Counted from the first letter of the stretch, positions 1 to 9,477 are shown. The stretch: 64,000 nt of DNA from Spartobacteria bacterium (GCA_003134785.1 PLCN01000002.1:124219-188218); one strand, 5' to 3'. The notes: generated by a model from the sequence alone, not told the origin. A program made the numbers and translations.

Positions 1-271
1 ATCTAATTCTCGCTAGTTTCATGAAGGTCGCTCGTTGGTTCTTCGTGCTACCACCAATCCACGTCGAAAGGCAATCAGTTGGGGGCTTTTTTTCGGTGTC
101 GTGATGACGCGTCCTCGGCGACAAGTAATGCGAGACAGCGTTAACTACTGCGCTACCAGGGATCAGCAGGAATATGCCGAGCCCGAAGGTTAGTAGAATG
201 GGCCAAGGCTTTAGCCTGAACCCGCTCAATCGGATAAAGGATGAAACCTGCTGATTCGGCGCGGCGGGCAT
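1..271 (-). CDS. Partial small membrane protein, runs off the left edge
   Basis: An open frame of about 90 codons begins at an ATG at 271 on the minus strand and leaves the window without a stop. It encodes one clear membrane helix (WPILLTFGLGIFLLIPGSAV) followed by a polar tail. No ribosome-binding site is obvious and I do not recognise a family. The hydrophobic segment is the main argument that it is real. The rest of 1-452 shows nothing else I can name. Confidence 0.4.
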   Translation of the reverse strand, partial: MPAAPNQQVSSFIRLSGFRLKPWPILLTFGLGIFLLIPGSAVVNAVSHYLSPRTRHHDTEKKPPTDCLSTWIGGSTKNQRATFMKLARIR

Positions 272-452
272 GCAATCGTCGGGTTCGTTGAACGAATCAG
301 TCTAACATATGATTATGCCGACAATTTCGACGGTCGTCCAGCGTACTAGCCAACAAATCCGTCATTCTCTCATGCCGAGTTCATACGACTATGCTGCAGT
401 GACATCCCGTATCTCCGGTTCGAGTTTTCCCTCTTCTGTTATTGTGGGCGCG

Positions 453-857
453 CTATCGAGTTAGCTCGCAAATCCAATTTGTTTCCCAAGTCTTACCACC
501 GTCGGGCGAGAAGGATTGTTCCATGCGCGCCGATTTAGGTGAGATATTCAACGAGACGTAACGGACAAGAATCGCGCGCCCCTTGTATTGTTCCTCGTCG
601 TAAAACTCGCCGCGGTTATCCTTGAACTCACCTACGACCGGCGGCAAACCGAGACCGCCTTTGTCCAAGTCCAAAAGGTAGACTGGAACGCTCCAGTCAC
701 CCATTATCCCGCGTAAACCGGCAGTGCGGTCGCGCACCCAAACGGTCGTGCCGGGCGGGAAGTCATTCAAGGTAGCTTTGCCTCCGCTGAACATACCCAC
801 TGTTTTCCAGTTAGCGTCCAGATTGGGATCGCCTGTGCAGGTTTGCACTTCGTTCAT
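453..857 (-). pseudogene. Chimeric remnant: FnIII-like segment joined to a DUF1579-like C-terminus
   Basis: The 134-residue frame joins two unrelated-looking parts. The first half (FPPGTTVWVRDRTAG, GDWSVPV) resembles the end of a fibronectin type III domain. The second half (GRAILVRYVSLN, SFSPDGGKTWETNWI) resembles the C-terminus of small DUF1579-type proteins. The start at 857 is preceded by AAAGGAA at a good distance. The junction near YLLDLDKGG suggests a deletion that fused the end of one gene to the end of another. It may still be translated. The family assignments are from memory and are inference. Confidence 0.45.
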
Positions 858-927
858 GCTCGGGATTCCTTTAGGGCGGCAGCGCGCGCCGACCGCGCGC
901 CATGATGTGAAAGCAAGACCTCGATTA

Positions 928-1881
928 TCAGGCGCTGACCTCATGGCTGGTTCGTTTGCTGAGAGCATCAGCCAGAACCAGCGCAGTTCCGCTGAAGGCT
1001 AAAATATCAACGAAATTGTTCAGCCCACCGTCTATGTCGGAAGGGTTAGCGACTATGATGGGGAAGTAAACAAATACTCCTAGAAGCAGAATCACAATCC
1101 CCAGATATATTGCTGCCAAGCGTACCTTTTTATTCAGGCCAATACACGCGCCGCAAGCAATAAGAGCCGAGCCCGTGAGATAGGCCCAGAAAAGACGCCC
1201 AGGAATCCATGCAGGTGTTATTGTTTCCATAGGAATACCGGGCGCGAGCGTGGGATGCAAAAAATGCTCCACGCCGAAGACTATCGCCGGTATCCCCACG
1301 AAAAAGCGGCAAAGAGTTACCAACCCTGGCGTGCCATCGGAAAGCGTTCTTTTCGACTGTCTTCCGGCCAACGCAAAAGCTCCACCGCTGAAGGCTAGAT
1401 CCCTCAGGCCGATGGTCCAAAACAAACGAGCGCCATGTGTGGCCACTATGTTAGGGATATGCATCAGGACCACGAAAAGTAGAAACATGCATCCCAAAAG
1501 TGTGGCCGCCAGCCGTGCATGTTTCTCCAGGATGGTGCTCAGCACCGCGGCAATAAGCGCAATGCCCACCAGATAGACCCAAAATGTGTGCAGCGGCATC
1601 CAGGACGGAACGATACTGGCAACGAACTTTGTATTGGTAAAATGCTGCGTGGCGAATACTGCCATCGGGATGGCAAAGAACAGCCGACCGAATGGCGAGG
1701 TCTTGTCGAGCCCGTGTTTTTGCGGTAGCTCGTCCTTAATAATCTTTGTTAGCCCGATTACAAAAAGAACGGCGCAGCTAAAATACGGCCAGAACACGTC
1801 CGCCCGGATTGGGAAGACAGCAAATGCTAAAGCAAGACGAGCGTGGTGGAGAAATTGGAAACTGCAATACAGCATATTCAT
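928..1881 (-). CDS. DoxX-like membrane protein with internal duplication
   Basis: 317 residues, strongly hydrophobic, with about eight membrane segments in two similar halves. FGRLFFAIPMAVFATQHF in the first half matches LCRFFVGIPAIVFGVEHF in the second, and VPSWMPLHTFWVYLVGIALI matches TPAWIPGRLFWAYLTGSALI. Each half looks like one DoxX-type four-helix unit, so the protein is a tandem duplication within the gene. Substrate and function are unknown. Another single-unit DoxX-like gene lies at 37788. Confidence 0.65.
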   Translation of the reverse strand: MNMLYCSFQFLHHARLALAFAVFPIRADVFWPYFSCAVLFVIGLTKIIKDELPQKHGLDKTSPFGRLFFAIPMAVFATQHFTNTKFVASIVPSWMPLHTFWVYLVGIALIAAVLSTILEKHARLAATLLGCMFLLFVVLMHIPNIVATHGARLFWTIGLRDLAFSGGAFALAGRQSKRTLSDGTPGLVTLCRFFVGIPAIVFGVEHFLHPTLAPGIPMETITPAWIPGRLFWAYLTGSALIACGACIGLNKKVRLAAIYLGIVILLLGVFVYFPIIVANPSDIDGGLNNFVDILAFSGTALVLADALSKRTSHEVSA

Positions 1882-1921
1882 TTTAGGATCACCATTACCC
1901 GACTCTGAATCACAAAGGGCT

Positions 1922-2196
1922 TAACCGGAATCTTCTTTTTGACTTCAAACACGGTGCCGAACTTACACCTACCCCGCCTGTTCGCGACTTTGTGAAACAG
2001 TTTTCATTCGGAGCGCCCCCAACGGTCTGAGTGAGTTCTTGACCTCGTAAGAGATCAGCGCCGCCATAGCCATTGTCGAGCGCGGCGGCGAAGGCGTCAG
2101 CTGGTCCCGCGAGATGCGACGTGGTAACGTTCTCAAATCCGAGAAGGCCGAGCACTTTGGCGCCAGGTTTGCAAGCACTGACAAAGTATGAGGCAT
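1922..2196 (-). pseudogene. Decayed N-terminal copy of the GlxA-type regulator
   Basis: Reading frames here spell PHTLSVLANLAPKC and then, after a frameshift, VLGLLGFENVTTSHLAGPADAF. These match the first 40 residues of the intact regulator starting at 8480 (HTLSVVANLAPKC, IGLLGFENVTASHLAGPADAF). Similarity fades after that. Even the DNA upstream of both starts is alike (GATAGGACATTCGA at 2209 and 8496). It is therefore a truncated, frameshifted duplicate of the 7485-8480 gene. Confidence 0.75.
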
Positions 2197-2564
2197 GTTG
2201 CCATCGCCGATAGGACATTCGAAACGACAATATTAGCCATGATATCTTGAGGTCTGGAGTCGCGCTCGCGCCGGATAGCTGCGTGCGCCCGATGGTGGCC
2301 GCAATTCTGGAGACCGCAGTGTCAGCGTCGGTGCTCGACATTCATATTTTGATTGTAGACGAATTCGTTTTCGACGATGGCCCCGCTCCGACGCACCCTC
2401 ATAATTGTCTGAATTCAGTTTCACTTAAACTGAAGAAGCGCAAGGATTGACCAAGGGATTCCGGATAGCGGTGACGGCGAGACCGTGCCGCGGCAAAGTG
2501 GCCTTGTCACGTTGGCCTAAGCGGGTCTTGTGGCTAACTCGTTTCAATTCCATGACAGAGGTGG

Positions 2565-3641
2565 ATGAATGGCTCATCGAGACTTCCCGGCGATATCGTT
2601 CCGCGACTGGTTGGCATTCTCGGGTTTGATGGTGTCGCAACGCTGGATTTTATCGGTCCCCTCGAAGCATTTAAAGCGGCGCGGACCTATGATAATTACC
2701 ATCGCACTCACGCCTGCTACGAAGTAATAATCCTGGGTCTTAACGCCCGGACCTTCGTTTCTGAGTCTGGCGTTGTCTTTAAAGCTCACCAGACAATCCA
2801 GGCAGCTTCATTGCTGGACACGGTCATTATTCCGGGTGGAACCGGATCTGAGATTCCTGAAATTAGCCGGAGCGTTTCAACCTGGCTACGGCGGCAGGAA
2901 GGTCGCGTCCGACGTGTCGCCGCTGTCCGCAGTGGAATTTATGCTCTCGCGCAAAGCGGTTTGGTTGACGGCCGCCATGTTGCTACTCACTGGAGAGTCT
3001 CTCAGGATGTTGCTCGGCGGTTTCCGAAATTGAAGGTCAATCACACCGCTTCGTTTTTGAAGGATGGGCCCTTCTATAGCTGCGGGGGTGGAACAGCTGG
3101 GATTGAGATGACACTCGCTTTGATTAATGAAGATTATGGCTCGCGAGTCGCGCTCGACGTAGCGCGTGAATTTGTCATGCGTCTCCGGCCACCGGGAGGT
3201 GACAAGTCGCTGATCGATCCTCCGAAGGATGAACGAGAGTCGCCTGAAAGGCTGGCGGACCTGCCAGCCTGGATCCTTGCTCATCTGGATGCCGACCTTT
3301 CTGTAGAAGTGCTTGCTGAGAGAGCTTGTCTTTGTCCTCGCCATTTCAGTCGGCTTTTCAAACGGGTTTTCAAGACTACGCCCGCGGAGTTCGTTGAGCA
3401 GTTGCGTCTCGGCGAAGCGCGACGGCATTTAATGCTGCCGCGCACTACGATCAAGAGCGTGGCGGCATCAGTTGGGTTCAAGAGCGCAGATGCGTTTCGC
3501 CGCGCCTTTGAGCGTCAACTAGGAGTTGCACCTAGCGACTTCCGCACACTCTTTAATCCGGATGTCAAAATCGGTCGCGGGCGCGCCTTGCGCCACTCGA
3601 CAATCTCCCACAGGACGCGGCGTCGAACCTCTTCCCACTGA
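2565..3641 (+). CDS. GlxA family transcriptional regulator (DJ-1/PfpI + AraC HTH)
   Basis: 358 residues. Residues about 15-200 form a DJ-1/PfpI-like domain (LVGILGFDGVATLDFIGPLEAF, DTVIIPGGTGSE); the C-terminal 100 residues are an AraC helix-turn-helix pair (LSVEVLAERACLCPRHFSRLFKRVF ... AFRRAFERQLGVAPSDFR). The position that holds the DJ-1 nucleophile cysteine is serine here (VAAVRSGIYALA), whereas the paralog at 7485-8480 keeps cysteine (VCTGIYGLA), so this domain is likely sensory only. It lies upstream of the TonB receptor and may regulate it. The regulated ligand is unknown. Confidence 0.85.
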   Translation: MNGSSRLPGDIVPRLVGILGFDGVATLDFIGPLEAFKAARTYDNYHRTHACYEVIILGLNARTFVSESGVVFKAHQTIQAASLLDTVIIPGGTGSEIPEISRSVSTWLRRQEGRVRRVAAVRSGIYALAQSGLVDGRHVATHWRVSQDVARRFPKLKVNHTASFLKDGPFYSCGGGTAGIEMTLALINEDYGSRVALDVAREFVMRLRPPGGDKSLIDPPKDERESPERLADLPAWILAHLDADLSVEVLAERACLCPRHFSRLFKRVFKTTPAEFVEQLRLGEARRHLMLPRTTIKSVAASVGFKSADAFRRAFERQLGVAPSDFRTLFNPDVKIGRGRALRHSTISHRTRRRTSSH

Positions 3642-4042
3642 CGATCGCCCTAGCCGTCTTTGCGTGGTCGGTCGCCATAAAGACATCCGATGCGCCGAAG
3701 TGTTCAACCTAATTTAGACGACGCTTGGTCCGCTTCCATATTTACGTCGAGACGCAGAGCGCCGTCGCCGAAAAAAGCGCCGCAACCAAATGCAAGTTCG
3801 CTTGCCTACCGCACCGGGCGAGCCTTTCGGTGGTAACTGATGAAGAACAAGCGTCCGAAAGTGTCGTTATTTACGTCCTAACCGTCTCTCTTCAGTCTGC
3901 GATATACGGTTGCTTCAGCGCGAAGAGGTCACAACCGAATCGTTGCTGACAATCGGAAAAAGATATGATGAACAACGAGAAACAAATACAGCGAAGATCA
4001 TCAGGCTTTTCGCCAAACCTAACCAAACCAATGGAGAAACTA
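3642..4042 (+). other. Gene-free stretch upstream of the TonB receptor
   Basis: About 400 bases between the regulator and the receptor. No convincing frame, tRNA or terminator is visible. It presumably holds the receptor promoter and 5' leader, but I cannot point to a specific box. The in-frame ATG at 3965 would add a polar, non-signal extension to the receptor and is not favoured. Confidence 0.4.
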
Positions 4043-7000
4043 ATGATAAGAAACGTACTGAAAACGTTGGGATCCTTCCGCTCGGCTCTCGCAGCCGGCG
4101 TCGGACTTCCTTTCCTTGTAGTGGCCAGCGCCTACGCGCAGGCACCTGCGCCCGCCCCTGAAGCGACAACCGAGCGAGTCATCGTCACCGGTTCCTACAT
4201 CCCCACCGCGGAAACGGAATCGGCCCTGCCGGTTACTGTTTACACCGCTGAGGTCATCCAGAAGGCTGGGGCAAATACCCCAGTGGAAGGATTGCGCCAA
4301 TTGCCTTCCTTCATCGGAAATACGATGACGGAAAATGATTCGAACGGCGGCAACGGCCAGGCAGCTGTTAACCTTCGCGGGATTGGTTCGCAGAACGTCC
4401 TGGTCCTCATTAACGGTCGTCGTGCGTTCCTCGGAGAAGGCGTGCAAGGGCTCGGTCCTGATATTAACGCCATTTCGCTTGGCGCCCTTAGCCGCACTGA
4501 AGTTCTGAAGGATGGCGCCTCGGCCATTTATGGCTCGGATGCAGTTTCGGGCGTAGTCAACTTTATCATGATCGATGGCCCGGGAGAAAAGCCTTACGAA
4601 GGAGCGGAGCTTTTCGCCCTCTACGGCAACACTACCGACAGCGATGCGCATGTCCGCCAGGTTTTCCTTCGCGGCGGTGTCACAGGTTTGGACGGTAAAG
4701 TTTCCATTGCGGCGGCTGGCGAATATTATTCCCGCGCAAACCTGTTCTCGCGGGATCGTTCCATCGCCACGACCGGCGATTTGAGCAATAATCCGACCGG
4801 CCTTCAGCAGGGCGGCATCAATAACAACAGTCCTACCTTCGCCGGTCGCGTGGCTGTCACTGGCCGGGGACAGCTTGTTCTCTTAAACCCCACCAACAAT
4901 GCGCCCACGGCAGCGAGCTATCGCCCGTTTGACGTTCCGGCTGGAACGGATCCGAGCCGATTCAACTTCCGCGATTTCACCCCGGCGATCCCGGCGGTGG
5001 AGAAAGCGAATTACTTTGTTACCGGCCGGTACAAGATTTTTGGCGATGGCCTTCAGCTCTACGGAGACATCATGTATTCCAAGACGAAGCAAGACAACGG
5101 TCTCGCTGCCTCTCCCTTCGCTCTTCCCGGTGGAGTTTCGCGATCCTCACCGTTCAATCCCTTTGGTCCGGCTCTCACGCAGGTGAGATATCGGCTCGTC
5201 AACGAACTGGGCCTCCGTAAGTCCTTCTTCGATAATGACTACTACCGGTATACCGCTGGAATCAATGGAGATTTCAACATCAAGGATAACGGATTCATCA
5301 GCCGCTTCGGATATGATTCCGGGTTCGTCTACGAACGCTTCGACGAGCTACGCATAGACGGCGGTGACGCGCAGTTTACCCCGCTTTCGGCCGAAATCGC
5401 TGCGGGAAACTTCGATCCGTTCATCGGTCAGGCTGCGCCAACCGCTGGCACTGCTCCGGTTTACAACGCGGCCGGAGTCCAGACCGGCACGGCGGCATAC
5501 GACAATAGAGCTGCGGCGCTACGCGCTTCGTATCTCGGTCATTCGGAATTCTACGAGCGTGATTACCTCTATGACGCCAAGATCAATGCCCATCTCTTTC
5601 CGAACCTGTGGAATGGTGGTGTCGATTTTGCGGCTGGCTACGAACATCGCAATATCGCGCTGCATTCAGTGCCCGATCCAGTTCAGGCAAATGGAGATCA
5701 ACTCGGATTTAACGCTTCGCCCAATTCGAAGACCCTTCAGGAGGTCGACTCATTCTTTACTGAACTGAGCGTTCCGCTTGTCACCTCCACGATGAACGTT
5801 CCATTCGTGCGTTCCTTGGATTTCTCAGTGGCGTGGCGGTACGAGAAATTCAATGACACAGATCAGGAACCCCTGAACCCGGCAAACAGAACCGCAAGTT
5901 TTGACAACTCGAATCCCAACGAAAATTTCGGTGGCACTCCTCGTGTTACCTTGCGTTATCAGCCAATCGCCGACATAACGTTGCGCGCTTCGTTTGGTCA
6001 GTCATTCTTATCCCCGTCTCCTGTCGCATTGTTTAACCCGGTCACTCAAAACTTCCCGGTGGTGTTTGACCCGGTTAACAGAGTGACGCTTCAGCCGCCG
6101 AGCGGCGTTTTCCAAGGGGGGAGCACAACCCTGACGCCTGAAAAGACGGACAGCTATACCATGGGTATCGTTTGGACGCCGAAATTCCTTCCCGGCTTCA
6201 CGATGACGGCGGACGCCTATCAGTTGTATACCAAGAATCTGTTACTACCTGCGGCGAATGCTGCGCAAGTATTACTCTCGCAAGGCGTGATAGATCCAGA
6301 CGGCTGCGGCGGTGGGTCTGGAAACTCCGGAGCGTCAGGCGTCCCTGGAGGGCCGGCCGTTGGCATAACCCGCCTGGCGGACGGCACGCTGGATTGTATT
6401 GACGCTAATAACCTCAACGCAGGCAAGCGCCTCGTCGAAGGAATAGATGTCACGGCGGTTTACGAGATTCCGACCGAACGCTTCGGCAAGTTCACGCTCT
6501 CGGGCGGCTATAACCACGTGTTTATCTGGAAAGCAGAGCCGGGCGATGGCTTGGGGACGCACAACTTCCTGGGCGACTTTAGCGCCACATTTCCGTTGGC
6601 TCCTGGTGGCATTCCATTTAACAAGGCGTTTGTGCGCGGGGAATGGGAATGGCATCATTTCGACTTCATCGCTACGGGTAACTATATTGGCGATTACTTT
6701 GATGATCCCAACTTCATCCTTGGCAATGGGACGGTTGTTGGTAATCCGGGAACGCTGCAGGAGCCGAACTTCCAGTTCCATCGCCTGGTAGACAGCTACA
6801 TCACGCTTGATATGCAGTTGAGCTACGAGTTCGTGAAGCCGGCTGTCGAAGCTCCGCCTACCTACGCGAAAGACGCGAAGGACAGCAAGAACGTTATGCA
6901 GACAGCGGCGGAAACCTCGTCGATCTGGCAGCGGATGCTCTGGGGCACCAAGCTCACCGTTGGCGTGAACAACGCATTTGATCGGAACCCGCCAATCGTA

Positions 7001-7087
7001 CTGGGCGCGTTTAACGACAACTACGATACTTCGAACTACTCGATTCGTAACCGCTACTGGTACGTGAGCTTGGACAAAAAGTTCTAA
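4043..7087 (+). CDS. TonB-dependent outer-membrane receptor
   Basis: 1014 residues from the ATG at 4043, which has GGAG six bases upstream and opens a signal peptide (LAAGVGLPFLVVASAYAQA). A plug domain follows: ERVIVTGSYIPTAETES, LRQLPSF, VNLRGIGSQNVLVLINGRRAF, IEVLKDGASAIYGSDAVSGVVNF-like signature (RTEVLKDGASAIYGSDAV). The rest is a 22-strand type barrel ending YWYVSLDKKF with terminal phenylalanine. Such receptors import siderophores, cobalamin or oligosaccharides using TonB energy. The substrate cannot be told from sequence. It is flanked by two GlxA/AraC regulators and followed by a terminator. Confidence 0.93.
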   Translation: MIRNVLKTLGSFRSALAAGVGLPFLVVASAYAQAPAPAPEATTERVIVTGSYIPTAETESALPVTVYTAEVIQKAGANTPVEGLRQLPSFIGNTMTENDSNGGNGQAAVNLRGIGSQNVLVLINGRRAFLGEGVQGLGPDINAISLGALSRTEVLKDGASAIYGSDAVSGVVNFIMIDGPGEKPYEGAELFALYGNTTDSDAHVRQVFLRGGVTGLDGKVSIAAAGEYYSRANLFSRDRSIATTGDLSNNPTGLQQGGINNNSPTFAGRVAVTGRGQLVLLNPTNNAPTAASYRPFDVPAGTDPSRFNFRDFTPAIPAVEKANYFVTGRYKIFGDGLQLYGDIMYSKTKQDNGLAASPFALPGGVSRSSPFNPFGPALTQVRYRLVNELGLRKSFFDNDYYRYTAGINGDFNIKDNGFISRFGYDSGFVYERFDELRIDGGDAQFTPLSAEIAAGNFDPFIGQAAPTAGTAPVYNAAGVQTGTAAYDNRAAALRASYLGHSEFYERDYLYDAKINAHLFPNLWNGGVDFAAGYEHRNIALHSVPDPVQANGDQLGFNASPNSKTLQEVDSFFTELSVPLVTSTMNVPFVRSLDFSVAWRYEKFNDTDQEPLNPANRTASFDNSNPNENFGGTPRVTLRYQPIADITLRASFGQSFLSPSPVALFNPVTQNFPVVFDPVNRVTLQPPSGVFQGGSTTLTPEKTDSYTMGIVWTPKFLPGFTMTADAYQLYTKNLLLPAANAAQVLLSQGVIDPDGCGGGSGNSGASGVPGGPAVGITRLADGTLDCIDANNLNAGKRLVEGIDVTAVYEIPTERFGKFTLSGGYNHVFIWKAEPGDGLGTHNFLGDFSATFPLAPGGIPFNKAFVRGEWEWHHFDFIATGNYIGDYFDDPNFILGNGTVVGNPGTLQEPNFQFHRLVDSYITLDMQLSYEFVKPAVEAPPTYAKDAKDSKNVMQTAAETSSIWQRMLWGTKLTVGVNNAFDRNPPIVLGAFNDNYDTSNYSIRNRYWYVSLDKKF

Positions 7088-7112
7088 GCCCGAGTCGATA
7101 ACAATTGCATCA

Positions 7113-7147
7113 GGCGGGTGGCAGAAATGTCACCCGCCTTTTGTTTT
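7113..7147 (+). terminator. Rho-independent terminator after the TonB receptor
   Basis: GGCGGGTG (7113-7120) pairs perfectly with CACCCGCC (7131-7138) across a 10-base loop, followed by TTTTGTTTTG. It sits 26 bases after the receptor stop codon. Confidence 0.9.
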
Positions 7148-7173
7148 GTAGAAAGCCGGTTAAAGGAGTTACA

Positions 7174-7476
7174 ATGCTCTCCAACTTTCTCTTACGAGAA
7201 TCAGGCGAAAAGCTTGCCTGGCGTCAAACAAAACTAGATGTTTTTGCTACGCATACTAACACCCATAAATCGACGTTTCGTTCCGTTGTCTGCGTAATCG
7301 TTATAGCTCTGCTAGTCGCTTGGCCGTTCACCGCGGCGAATGCCCAATGGCTTGAGAAAGTCAGTCCGAGGCTGCCGCTCGGCGTATATTTGCAGGGATT
7401 GGAGCGCTACCTAATCCTTTCCCTGACTCTGGAAAGAGCGGCCGAACAACAGACACTCGAGCCGTCCTGTCGTTAG
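7174..7476 (+). CDS. Small exported protein of unknown function
   Basis: 100 residues from an ATG with AAAGGAG seven bases upstream. Residues about 37-56 form a hydrophobic signal segment (VVCVIVIALLVAWPFTAANA) ending in a plausible signal peptidase site before QWLEKVSPRLPLG. The mature part is short and may be truncated. It follows the receptor terminator, so it is probably a separate transcript. Not recognised. Confidence 0.5.
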   Translation: MLSNFLLRESGEKLAWRQTKLDVFATHTNTHKSTFRSVVCVIVIALLVAWPFTAANAQWLEKVSPRLPLGVYLQGLERYLILSLTLERAAEQQTLEPSCR

Positions 7477-7484
7477 GTGAACGG

Positions 7485-8480
7485 TCAACCGTCAACCGTA
7501 TTGAGGGCTGAAGGTCTAACTCCGAATCGCCGGGCAAATGCGCGACGGAACGATCCGGTGTCCCGGAAGCCTACGGATTCGGCTACGCTTTGAAGGGTTC
7601 TTCGATTAGTAGAAAGCCGGCGCCTTGCCTCATTGAGACGCAAGCCTTCCACAAAAGTGCCGGGCAGACTTCCGAAGACACTTTTGAAGGCCCGGCTAAA
7701 TCCCCTTGGGCACATGCAAGCCCTGCGCGCGAGAGCGTCGACCGAGAGATCCTCGTCCAAATTCCGAACAATCCAGGCAACCAGTTGTGCGAAGCGGTCC
7801 ATGGATTGGTTTTGGAAGTATGCGGGTTCCGCGAGTTGCTCCTCCACATTACGCTGGGCCAGATGCATAACGAGATCTCGTCCAAGCGACGCGGCGACCT
7901 GTCGTCCGTAATCTTCCCCGATTAACATCAGGGAAAGATCAAGGCCCGCGGTCAAGCCCGCCGACGTGTAGAACGATCCATCTTTGATCAACTGTTTTTT
8001 GTGATCTACCCTTAGTCTGGGAAATCGTTCAGCGACGTCTCCGGCGAAGCGCCAGTGGGTGGTTACTTCGCGTCCGTCGAGCAAACCGGTCGGCGCCAAT
8101 CCGTAAATGCCGGTGCAGACCGACGCGATGCGGCGTGTTTGCTCAGCACGGCTCCGGATCCAATCTGTTACGGCGCGGTTCACTGCCGGTTGACGCAGTC
8201 CGCTGCCGCCCGGGATAATAATCGTATCGAACTCAGGCGCGTTCCGGAGAGTCTTTTGGGGTTTGAAGATTGTGCCTGATTCGGCTTTGAAAGGCGCCGC
8301 GGTCAAGCCGACCGTCCAAACGTCGTAGCAAGGAATGCGGCCGCCATAGCCGTCATCTAATGCCGCGGCGGCGAAAGCATCAGCCGGCCCCGCGAGATGT
8401 GACGCGGTAACGTTTTCAAATCCAAGAAGGCCGATGCACTTTGGCGCTAGGTTTGCAACCACTGAGAGAGTATGAGCCAT
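7485..8480 (-). CDS. GlxA family transcriptional regulator (DJ-1/PfpI + AraC HTH)
   Basis: 331 residues: DJ-1/PfpI-like domain (CIGLLGFENVTASHLAGPADAF, DTIIIPGGSGLRQP) with the nucleophile cysteine retained in IASVCTGIYGLA, then an AraC double helix-turn-helix (LSVDALARRACMCPRGFSRAFKSVFG ... SFRRAFARRFGVRPSAL). It is paralogous to the gene at 2565-3641 and is the parent of the decayed fragment at 1922-2196. It converges on the TonB receptor region from the other side. The ligand is unknown. Confidence 0.87.
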   Translation of the reverse strand: MAHTLSVVANLAPKCIGLLGFENVTASHLAGPADAFAAAALDDGYGGRIPCYDVWTVGLTAAPFKAESGTIFKPQKTLRNAPEFDTIIIPGGSGLRQPAVNRAVTDWIRSRAEQTRRIASVCTGIYGLAPTGLLDGREVTTHWRFAGDVAERFPRLRVDHKKQLIKDGSFYTSAGLTAGLDLSLMLIGEDYGRQVAASLGRDLVMHLAQRNVEEQLAEPAYFQNQSMDRFAQLVAWIVRNLDEDLSVDALARRACMCPRGFSRAFKSVFGSLPGTFVEGLRLNEARRRLSTNRRTLQSVAESVGFRDTGSFRRAFARRFGVRPSALNTVDG

Positions 8481-8681
8481 GTTCCCATCGCGGATAGGAC
8501 ATTCGACACGACAATATGAGCTATTCTTTCCTTTCCGGATAGTGGCTTGAATGACCCGAATCCGTCGGATTGCTACGTGCGCCGGGGGAGAGAGCTGCTT
8601 AGTGTCCTTCGAGCGGATTTGACGCCGTGTAGTCGGCAGGTCTTATCCTCGGCTGATTCTCGCCAACCAGAAATGCATGGA

Positions 8682-8834
8682 ATGAGCACTCGCTTTGGCC
8701 TGATGGTTAGGGCATTGCGACACCGCAATTTCCGGCTCTTTTCCGCCGGGTCTCTCGCCAGGTTCTTATACAGCAATTTTTCGTGGCAAGGACGGCGGTG
8801 TCGGCATAGGACTAATCGAAGTTTACAAGCTTAA
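8682..8834 (+). pseudogene. N-terminal fragment of an MFS transporter
   Basis: The frame opens MSTRFGLMVRALRHRNFRLFSAGS, a typical cytoplasmic start of major facilitator proteins of the RALRHRNFRLF type, but loses resemblance after about 25 residues and stops. No transmembrane segments follow. The fragment lies beside a tRNA gene among other debris, which suggests deletion of the rest of the gene. The gap 8481-8681 before it shows nothing else. Confidence 0.5.
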
Positions 8835-8926
8835 CTAACAAGCTTGTCCCATCAGGGATCGGGGCCGACAGAATCGAGCGCAGCCATCGACTGGCTACGG
8901 GTTACTCCTTGGGTCCGAAAGGACCA

Positions 8927-9008
8927 TGACAAGGGGGGACTCGGAACCCCTAAGGATTGCTCCACCAGATCCTAAGTCTGGCGCGTCTGCCAATTTCGCC
9001 ACCCTGGC
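8927..9008 (-). tRNA. tRNA-Leu (UAG), slightly irregular
   Basis: On the minus strand the sequence starts GCCAGGGTGGCGAAATTGGC (acceptor and D arm) with anticodon loop ACTTAGGAT (anticodon TAG), a long variable arm as in leucine tRNAs, and T arm GGGGTTCCGAGTCCCC. Two oddities: the T loop carries one extra base (TTCCGAGT for the usual TTCGAGT) and the acceptor stem has one mismatch (C2 against T71). CCA is not encoded. It may be functional or beginning to decay. Confidence 0.75.
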
Positions 9009-9039
9009 TCACTCATAGTCTTGCGGCCAGCCGACGAAG

Positions 9040-9237
9040 ATGCAAGCGCGCGGTGCAGACAGAGATCGTCGCTCATGACCGGATCTCCAGCGAATGATCC
9101 TGTTGTCGTCCAGCCTAAAGACGAACTCAAGCTCGATAGGCTGCCAGGGAAATTCCCGGTGACCCGGTTGGTGACGATGGTCTTGCCGTCTTTCTGAGCG
9201 GACTTGAGCGGCTCGACCGCGTGCTGATATTTCTACG
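9040..9237 (-). pseudogene. SnoaL/NTF2-like protein fragment with frameshift
   Basis: One minus frame reads KTIVTNRVTGNFPGSL; a second frame continues ELEFVFRLDDNRIIRWRSG. Together they match the last third of SnoaL-like (NTF2 fold) proteins, in which V-T-G-x-F-P-G-S is followed by a strand ending FRLxDxKI. A single frameshift near 9125 and missing N-terminal two thirds make it a pseudogene. Confidence 0.6.
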
Positions 9238-9253
9238 ACTGAGGTGCCCGCTA

Positions 9254-9457
9254 TTAGCCAAGGACGGAATTACTTTCGTCTGTCAGCAACAGCATCCGAG
9301 TAAGCATGCCGCTCAAGTTTGGTTGGTCAAACGCCGGTGGGGCCGGCGGTGTCATCGGTGCGGCCGGGGTCGCTGAGGCTGTTTGAACGCTGAGGAAGTT
9401 TGGCACGGACACTTGCGCCTCGGCGAACAGGATAATCGTTATTTTTCTTGGTTTCAT
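9254..9457 (-). CDS. Small proline/alanine-rich protein, possibly exported
   Basis: 67 residues from ATG 9457: MKPRKITIILFAEAQVSVPN then an Ala/Pro-rich linker and LSGMLTRMLLLTDE. The alternative TTG at 9481 overlaps the stop of the PAS gene as TTGA and would make it the third gene of that operon. No family is recognised and the signal segment is weak, so the frame could be a remnant. Confidence 0.3.
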   Translation of the reverse strand: MKPRKITIILFAEAQVSVPNFLSVQTASATPAAPMTPPAPPAFDQPNLSGMLTRMLLLTDESNSVLG

Positions 9458-9477
9458 ACCTGGCTTAACGAGTTTCT

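Noticed and set aside
2233-2640. Several open frames on both strands before the first GlxA gene
   Set aside because: They overlap each other, carry no domain and no ribosome site; they read as non-coding.
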